Shown piece after piece: positions 29,443 through 35,305 of a DNA stretch of 35,305 nt. The stretch is taken from positions 1-35,305 of the forward strand of contig JALEUQ010000018.1 in the NCBI GenBank assembly GCA_022780965.1, in the 5' to 3' direction. The stretch is from Clostridiales bacterium. Lineage in GTDB: Bacteria; Bacillota; Clostridia; Peptostreptococcales; Anaerovoracaceae. Position 1 is the stretch's first letter, and each line of letters begins with the position of its first letter. The notes under the pieces were generated by a model, which saw nothing but the letters and a program-made list of their open reading frames with translations, ran no database searches and had not been told where the DNA came from. A program made the translations under genes and the position numbers.

Positions 29443-29941
29443 GAGAAGCGGTTCCTCATCCCTGCGGGTCGCCTACTGTGGACTGCTCTGCGCTCTCGCT
29501 CTCATCTTCTCATACATCGAAGTGCTGATACCTTTTAACATCGGCATACCGGGAGTCAAGCTGGGCATAGCCAACCTTGTAATAATCGTTGCACTTTACC
29601 TTTTCGACTGGCGATACGCCATGGGAATTAACCTGGTTCGTGTCCTTGTTTCCGGGCTTCTGTTTACCGGCATGTTCAGTGCTCTCTATTCCCTGGCAGG
29701 TGCCTTACTCAGCATGACCGTTATGGTGCTTCTCAAAAAGACCGGGCTTTTCTCTGTTACGGGAATATCCATAGCAGGCGGCGTTACTCACAATCTCGGG
29801 CAAATACTTGTAGCCTCTGCGCTGGTTTCCAGCCTGAACATGTTTGCCTATTTCCCGGTTCTCATTTTCTCAGGAGTTGCAAGCGGCGCCGTAATAGGCA
29901 TTGTAGCATTCTTCATAATAAGGCGACTTTCCAAAGTATAG
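29423..29941 (+). CDS. Gx transporter family protein (formerly annotated heptaprenyl diphosphate synthase component I)
   Basis: LRVAYCGLLCALALIFSYIEVLIPFNIGIPGVKLGIANLVIIVALYLFDWRYAMGINLVRVLVSGLLFT; GGAGGT before ATG 29423. Confidence 0.88.
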   Translation: MIPSQDKRSGSSSLRVAYCGLLCALALIFSYIEVLIPFNIGIPGVKLGIANLVIIVALYLFDWRYAMGINLVRVLVSGLLFTGMFSALYSLAGALLSMTVMVLLKKTGLFSVTGISIAGGVTHNLGQILVASALVSSLNMFAYFPVLIFSGVASGAVIGIVAFFIIRRLSKV

Positions 29942-29948
29942 TAAAATA

Positions 29949-29973
29949 ACCTCCGAGGCTTTCCGGAGGTTTT
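29949..29973 (+). terminator. Rho-independent terminator of the nusG-II/Gx unit
   Basis: CCTCCG aggctttc CGGAGG TTTT. Confidence 0.7.
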
Positions 29974-30009
29974 GTATGTCAGGCCTAGGCCTATAGGCCG
30001 CATATCAGC

Positions 30010-30043
30010 AAAACAGGGCATCGCGATTGCGATGCCCTGTTTT
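30010..30043. terminator. Bidirectional terminator between Gx (+) and rnfB (-)
   Basis: AAAACAGGGCATCGC gatt GCGATGCCCTGTTTT, perfect 15-bp stem, A/T tracts on both sides. Confidence 0.85.
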
Positions 30044-30064
30044 CTATGATTAATCTCTTGAAGA

Positions 30065-30949
30065 TTATTCTGCAGGTTTAGCTTCTGCTTCTGCCTTTGG
30101 CTCAGCCTTAGCTTCAGGCTTTGCTTCTGCAGGCTTCTTGGCAGGCGCCTTCTTCTTTCTCAGGTTAACAATAGCCTGAGTTGGACATTCCTTAGCGCAA
30201 AGACCGCAGTTCTTACACTTGTCCAGAATGATGTGAGCCAGATTGTTTTCAACTTCGATTGCTTCGAACTTGCAGACTTTCTGACACTTCATGCATCCGA
30301 TACATGCTGCATCGCAAGCCTTTCTTGCTACAGCACCCTTATCAGTTGACTTACATGTAACGAATACCAGCTTGCTCTTAGGAACCATGTCGATAATGTT
30401 CTTAGGACATGCAGTCGCACATGCCTTACATCCTACGCATGCTTCTCTGTCAACCCATGCAACACCGTTAACGATGCCGATAGCATTGAATGAACAAGCT
30501 TCAACACAGTCGCCCAGTCCCAGACATCCGTGTGAGCATGCCCACTGGCCGCCGTAGAACATCTTGGCTTCCTTACATGTGTGGATTCTTGCATCCTCCA
30601 TGATAGTCTTGGTTACGCCTGTATGACCTGTACACATTACCATTGCTGTCTCAGGTTCAGCTGAACCAGCTTCCAGACCCATGATTTCAGCCAGCTTGGC
30701 TGCCAGATCTGCACCGCCTACAGGACACTTGGTAACGTCGTCTACTTCTCCTTCGCCGATTGCAGTCGCATATCCGTCGCATCCAGGGAATCCGCATGCA
30801 CCACAGTTAGCGCCAGGCATTGCAGCTGAAACTTCAGCAACCTTCTCGTTAACAGGCACGAACATAACCTTTGAAGCGATAGTCAGGATGATACCAAATA
30901 CTGCACCGATTGCTGCCACGATAATGGCAGGAACTAAAATTGCGCTCAT
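30065..30949 (-). CDS. rnfB: Rnf complex subunit RnfB
   Basis: MSAILVPAIIVAAIGAVFG..., MPGANCGACGFPGCDGYATAI, several ferredoxin-type clusters (CVGCKACATACPKNIID, CKNCGLCAKECPTQAI). Confidence 0.95.
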   Translation of the reverse strand: MSAILVPAIIVAAIGAVFGIILTIASKVMFVPVNEKVAEVSAAMPGANCGACGFPGCDGYATAIGEGEVDDVTKCPVGGADLAAKLAEIMGLEAGSAEPETAMVMCTGHTGVTKTIMEDARIHTCKEAKMFYGGQWACSHGCLGLGDCVEACSFNAIGIVNGVAWVDREACVGCKACATACPKNIIDMVPKSKLVFVTCKSTDKGAVARKACDAACIGCMKCQKVCKFEAIEVENNLAHIILDKCKNCGLCAKECPTQAIVNLRKKKAPAKKPAEAKPEAKAEPKAEAEAKPAE

Positions 30950-30962
30950 CTGTATCTCCTTT

Positions 30963-31556
30963 CTATGCAAAGATTGCATCAACTACACCTGAGAATGCCA
31001 TGAATGACATAGCCAGGATTGAAGCAGCAACGAGTGTGATAGGAATACCCTTGAAGCATTCTGGGATTCCTGTGTTTGTTTCGAGCTTTTCTCTCATTCC
31101 TGCGAAGAGAACCATTGCAAGCAGGAAACCGATGCCTGCGCCGATAGCGCAGAACAGTGACTGAACGTATGTAAGTCCGTCATTGATGCAGTTGATTGTA
31201 AGACCCAGCACTGCACAGTTAGTTGTGATCAGCGGCAGGAATACACCCAGTGACTTGTAAAGTGGCGGCATGAACTTCTTGAGAGTCATTTCTACCAGCT
31301 GTACAAGTGATGCAATGATCAGAATAAATACGATAGTCTGCAGGTAGCCGATGTTCAGAGGATCCAGGATCAGCTTCTGAATAGGCCATGTAACTGCTGT
31401 TGCCATGAGCATTACGAAGATTACAGCGCCGCCCATACCTACAGCTGAGTCAAGCTTCTTGGATACGCCCAGGAACGGACAGATACCAAGGAACTGGTTG
31501 AGTACATAGTTGTTGGTCAGAATAACTGCCAGCATAATCGATAATATTGCTGTCAT
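30963..31556 (-). CDS. rnfA: Rnf complex subunit RnfA
   Basis: ILTNNYVLNQFLGICPFLGVSKKLDSAVGMGGAVIFVM. Confidence 0.96.
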   Translation of the reverse strand: MTAILSIMLAVILTNNYVLNQFLGICPFLGVSKKLDSAVGMGGAVIFVMLMATAVTWPIQKLILDPLNIGYLQTIVFILIIASLVQLVEMTLKKFMPPLYKSLGVFLPLITTNCAVLGLTINCINDGLTYVQSLFCAIGAGIGFLLAMVLFAGMREKLETNTGIPECFKGIPITLVAASILAMSFMAFSGVVDAIFA

Positions 31557-32257
31557 TATGCGTCAGCCTCCTTTCCTTCACACTTGTCTTCAGGGTTGCA
31601 GCTTCCTGCGAAGAGACATCCTTCGCAGCTGAATTCTTTCTTTGTGCCCTTGCCCTTAGTAAAGAAGTTCACAGCCGCAATCATTATTCCGAAGATGAAG
31701 AATCCGCCGGGAGCCAGCATGAAGATTCCAGCAGGAGTAGCAATGTCAGCATATACGTTGATACCGTTAACGCCTACGATGCCTGCCAGGATGTATCCGC
31801 TGCCCAGGAATTCTCTGATGAGACCCATGAGTCCCAGTGCCAGAGTGAAACCGATACCCATTCCGATACCATCCAGAGCTGAATCGATAACGCCGTTCTT
31901 TGATGCGAACATTTCTGCTCTGCCAAGGATGATACAGTTTACTACGATCAGTGGGATAAAGAGGCCCAGTGCCTTATCCAGCTCAGGCATGTATGCCTTG
32001 AGTGCGAACTGAACGATAGTAACGAATGCAGCGATTACTACGATAAAGCAAGGGATTCTTACCTTATCAGGAATGATGTTTCTTAAAAGTGAAATTACGA
32101 TATTAGCACAAACGAGTACGGCCAGTGTTGATACGCCCATGCCCAGTCCGTTGAAGCAGCTTGTTGTTACAGCCAGTGTAGGACAGCATCCCAGGAGCAG
32201 TACCAGTACCGGGTTCTCTTTGATAATACCTTTAGTTAAAATGCTTAATTTGTTCAT
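31556..32257 (-). CDS. rnfE: Rnf complex subunit RnfE
   Basis: GIIKENPVLVLLLGCCPTLAVTTSCFNGLGMGVSTLAVLVCANIVISLLR; Cys-rich C-terminus. Confidence 0.95.
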   Translation of the reverse strand: MNKLSILTKGIIKENPVLVLLLGCCPTLAVTTSCFNGLGMGVSTLAVLVCANIVISLLRNIIPDKVRIPCFIVVIAAFVTIVQFALKAYMPELDKALGLFIPLIVVNCIILGRAEMFASKNGVIDSALDGIGMGIGFTLALGLMGLIREFLGSGYILAGIVGVNGINVYADIATPAGIFMLAPGGFFIFGIMIAAVNFFTKGKGTKKEFSCEGCLFAGSCNPEDKCEGKEADA

Positions 32258-32805
32258 TATTTACTCACCTCCGCATACTGTTCCAGTGCGAGATGAACTC
32301 CACCATAAATTGCGTTAGCGGTAATTGTTGCGCCTGTTACAGCATCGATGTTGGCATCATCGTTGATGTGTGCTCCAGGAGCTTCTGTTATTCCGTTGTA
32401 CTGTGACAGATATTCAACTGTCATGTCCTTAGTACCAAGACCCGGAGTTTCAGCGTGCTCAGTTACAGTAACACCTGTAATTGCACCGTTCGCATCGATA
32501 CCAACCATGATCTTAACGGCACCGCCGAATCCTTTGGCATGTGCTGTTACTGTCATTCCGGCACCGTTTCCGGCGATGCAGCATTCGTCTACACCTTCAA
32601 TAAGGTCGCCGGCTGCAACTGTTTCGTAGTCATCTCCTTCAGGGAGAACCAGTGCTCTTGCTTCGTTAGCAGCCTTGACTGCATTCTGATCGATAAGAGG
32701 CTGAGTTACTGAATGTGTTCCTGCCAGAGCCAGTGTAGCTGCCAGACAGATGCAGAGCAGAACGAGAGCAGGCTTGATGTTTTCTTTAAAGAAACTGTTA
32801 TTCAT
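32257..32805 (-). CDS. rnfG: Rnf complex subunit RnfG (covalent FMN subunit)
   Basis: MNNSFFKENIKPALVLLCICLAATLALAGTHSVT..., FMN motif DAVTGATIT; start at 32805 rather than the track start. Confidence 0.94.
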   Translation of the reverse strand: MNNSFFKENIKPALVLLCICLAATLALAGTHSVTQPLIDQNAVKAANEARALVLPEGDDYETVAAGDLIEGVDECCIAGNGAGMTVTAHAKGFGGAVKIMVGIDANGAITGVTVTEHAETPGLGTKDMTVEYLSQYNGITEAPGAHINDDANIDAVTGATITANAIYGGVHLALEQYAEVSK

Positions 32806-33817
32806 TGCCCTTGCCTCCTTTCTCCTTCTTAGGGAGCGGGAATTTCTTGCCTTCGCAGAAGTTGTCAATGAACGGTACGAGAATGTTCATGAGCAGGATT
32901 GCGAATGAAACTCCTTCCGGATATGATGCGAATACTCTGATCAGCATTGTGAACAGACCGCATCCGATACCGAATATCACCTTACCCATTGGCAGTGTAG
33001 GTGATGTTACGTAGTCAGTAGCACAGAAGAATGCACCGAGCATTACACCACCTGCAACGATGTGGAAGATTGCTCCGTCAAGTCCGCCCCAGATAAATCC
33101 GAGAACGAATACTGTTGCCAGGAATGTAAGAGGGATGATTGGTGATATGATCTTTCTCCAGATAAGGAAAAGTCCGCCGATGAGCAGTGCCAGAGCACTT
33201 ACTTCACCGAGACATCCGCCGCAGTTTCCGAGGAAAAGATCCAGGTTGCTGTATGTTACAGAGCCAAGTGTTCCGTCACCGTGTCCCAGCTGGCCCAGTG
33301 CTGTAGCTGCTGTCATTGCATCTACACCGTCAACTGCAACCATGCTGTCCTGTGACAGGCTTGTTACTCGGCTTACAGGCCATGTAGTCATTTCAGTTGC
33401 GAAAGCAATGAACATGAATACTCTGGCAGTTACTGCAGGGTTAACCAGGTTCTGTCCCAGTCCGCCGAAGAGCTGCTTAACAACGATTACTGCTGCGAAG
33501 CATCCTACGATAGCGATACCGTAAGGCAGGCTTGAAGGGCAGTTCATAGCCAGAAGAAGTCCTGTGAGTGCTGCTGATAAATCGCCTACAGTCTGAGGTC
33601 TCTTCATAATCAGATTGAACAGATACTCGAATCCAACACAGGCAACAACACAAACGACTGTGAGAATCAGAGCTCTGATACCGAACTGATAGATGCCGAC
33701 TGCCAGAGCAGGCATGAGTGCCAGCATTACAGTTCCCATGATCTTGGTTGTATCAGTAGGTGAGACCATATGCGGTGATGCTGATACAACAAGGTTTGAA
33801 TGATATTTATTCGCCAT
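32798..33817 (-). CDS. rnfD: Rnf complex subunit RnfD
   Basis: NLVVSASPHMVSPTDTTKIMGTVMLALMPALAVGIYQFG, FGGLGQNLVNPAVTARVF. Confidence 0.95.
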   Translation of the reverse strand: MANKYHSNLVVSASPHMVSPTDTTKIMGTVMLALMPALAVGIYQFGIRALILTVVCVVACVGFEYLFNLIMKRPQTVGDLSAALTGLLLAMNCPSSLPYGIAIVGCFAAVIVVKQLFGGLGQNLVNPAVTARVFMFIAFATEMTTWPVSRVTSLSQDSMVAVDGVDAMTAATALGQLGHGDGTLGSVTYSNLDLFLGNCGGCLGEVSALALLIGGLFLIWRKIISPIIPLTFLATVFVLGFIWGGLDGAIFHIVAGGVMLGAFFCATDYVTSPTLPMGKVIFGIGCGLFTMLIRVFASYPEGVSFAILLMNILVPFIDNFCEGKKFPLPKKEKGGKGNE

Positions 33818-35142
33818 TATTTACTCTGCGCCTCCTTTACAACACCCTTAGCCATCTGGTTGATGAATGCCAGAGGTCTTCTAGCAGGACAAATATATGA
33901 GCAGCTGCCGCACTGCATACACTGCATTACCTTAAGTGCGTCCAGTTTCTCAGCATCCTTCTGATCGTATGCAGCTGCGATTGAAACAGGCATCAGGTCA
34001 AATGGACAAGCGCTTACGCAGCGTCCGCACTTGATGCATGCTGTCTCTTCCTTAATATCGAATCTCTTGGCGTCGCCTTCGAATGAGAATGCCAGAATAG
34101 CATTGTTGTTCTTGATGATAGGCTGCTCATCTGAATAGATGGCTCTTCCCATCATTGGACCACCCATGAGAATCTTCCTAGGCTCTGCTTTGTATCCGCC
34201 GCAGGCTCCGATAACGTCGGCAATTGCAGCACCGATAGGAACGATAATGTTCTTTGGCTCTGCTACTGCACTTCCGTCAACAGTTACTCTCTTAGTAGTA
34301 AGAGGTCTTCCTGTCTTGAGATACTGTCCCAGGAATGCGATTGTTGTAACGTTTGACAGGATAACGCCGTGCTGTGCAGGCAGTTCTCCTGCATTCATTA
34401 CCTTACCGAGAACTTCGTAGATCATTACACGTTCTGCACCCTGTGGATAAGTTGATCTGAGAACATGAACTCTAATCTTGTCAGAGAGTCCTCTTGATGC
34501 AATTTCCTTGTTGAGTGACTCGATCGCATCAGGCTTGTTTGATTCAACGCCGATGTGACCGTGATCAAGCTCCAGCCACTTCATGATTGCTTCCATACCG
34601 TCGATGATTGCGTACGGAGTTTCCAGCATGAGTCTGTGGTCTGATGTGATGAATGGTTCGCATTCTGCTGCGTTAACGATTAAATCGTGGCATTCATCAG
34701 CATTCTTAGGATTGAGCTTGATGTGAGTAGGGAATGATGCGCCACCAAGACCTACTAATCCGCTCGCTCTTACAGCCTTGATGAAATCGTCAAAGCTGTT
34801 GATTACCGGTGGCTTGATGTCCTCTGAGACTTCCTGCTTGCCGTCTGTTTCGATTTCGACCATCTGGTCGTATCCGCCCATTACGTTTCTCATTGTCTTA
34901 ATGGACTTAACAGTACCGGATACGCTGGAATGAATAGGGGCACTTACGAATGCATCTGTGTCACCTATCAGCTGTCCAACCTTAACCTGGTCACCCTTCT
35001 TAACGAGAGGCTTGCATGGTGCGCCGATGTGCTGTGACATTGAGATACAAACAGTTTCTGGGATAGGCATCACTTCAGTCGCACAAGCAGATGTGTTCTT
35101 GTAATGGCTGACGTGAACGCTATTCAGGTGTTTCTGTCCCAT
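33817..35142 (-). CDS. rnfC: Rnf complex subunit RnfC
   Basis: GLVGLGGASFPTHIKLNP, CIKCGRCVSACPFDLMP, CMQCGSCSYICPARRPLAF. Confidence 0.96.
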   Translation of the reverse strand: MGQKHLNSVHVSHYKNTSACATEVMPIPETVCISMSQHIGAPCKPLVKKGDQVKVGQLIGDTDAFVSAPIHSSVSGTVKSIKTMRNVMGGYDQMVEIETDGKQEVSEDIKPPVINSFDDFIKAVRASGLVGLGGASFPTHIKLNPKNADECHDLIVNAAECEPFITSDHRLMLETPYAIIDGMEAIMKWLELDHGHIGVESNKPDAIESLNKEIASRGLSDKIRVHVLRSTYPQGAERVMIYEVLGKVMNAGELPAQHGVILSNVTTIAFLGQYLKTGRPLTTKRVTVDGSAVAEPKNIIVPIGAAIADVIGACGGYKAEPRKILMGGPMMGRAIYSDEQPIIKNNNAILAFSFEGDAKRFDIKEETACIKCGRCVSACPFDLMPVSIAAAYDQKDAEKLDALKVMQCMQCGSCSYICPARRPLAFINQMAKGVVKEAQSK

Positions 35143-35181
35143 TGTTCAAAACCTTCCTTTCTTCAAGAGATTTGCAATCTT

Positions 35182-35255
35182 ACATTTCACAATAAATGTT
35201 CGCTCACAAATACATTACTATGCAATGTATAGATTATCACAAACATTTCACAATA
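35182..35255. repeat. Direct repeats ACATTTCACAATA upstream of rnfC
   Basis: Identical 13-mer at 35182-35194 and 35243-35255, plus TCACAAA at about 35204 and 35237 in the same orientation. Confidence 0.7.
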
Positions 35256-35305
35256 TCCACATAATAATTGCCCTGAGGCTGACAAATTTAAGTTTTTGTT
35301 AGGTT

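Overview
The window looks like a chromosomal segment of a clostridial Firmicute (inference from gene content and order; no taxonomy search was run). Positions 1-14557, minus strand, carry an almost complete S10-spc-alpha ribosomal protein superoperon: rpsJ, rplC, D, W, B, rpsS, rplV, rpsC, rplP, rpmC, rpsQ, rplN, X, E, rpsZ, rpsH, rplF, R, rpsE, rpmD, rplO, secY, adk, map, infA, rpmJ, rpsM, K, D, and a truncated rpoA. Upstream lie a nucleoside/uridine kinase and a PC4/YdbC-like ssDNA-binding protein with an acidic tail. Next is a compact minus-strand operon aroD-ecfA1-ecfA2-ecfT-trmB-aminotransferase, with a divergent MocR/PdxR-type regulator. A minus-strand apbE-GT2-yfhO unit overlaps other transcription units at both ends: its 3' end overlaps the mocR coding sequence, and its 5' end overlaps a predicted promoter for nusG-II/Gx. 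The window ends with a full rnfCDGEAB operon. No CRISPR, tRNA, rRNA, transposon or phage was seen. No clearly new multi-gene system is evident. The observations most worth a second look are regulatory: three unusually wide, hairpin-bearing gaps plus a long structured leader in the ribosomal superoperon; 23-bp-period repeats on both sides of the PC4-like gene; the antisense architecture around apbE-GT2-yfhO; and the flavinylation (ApbE/NusG-II/Gx) module next to Rnf.
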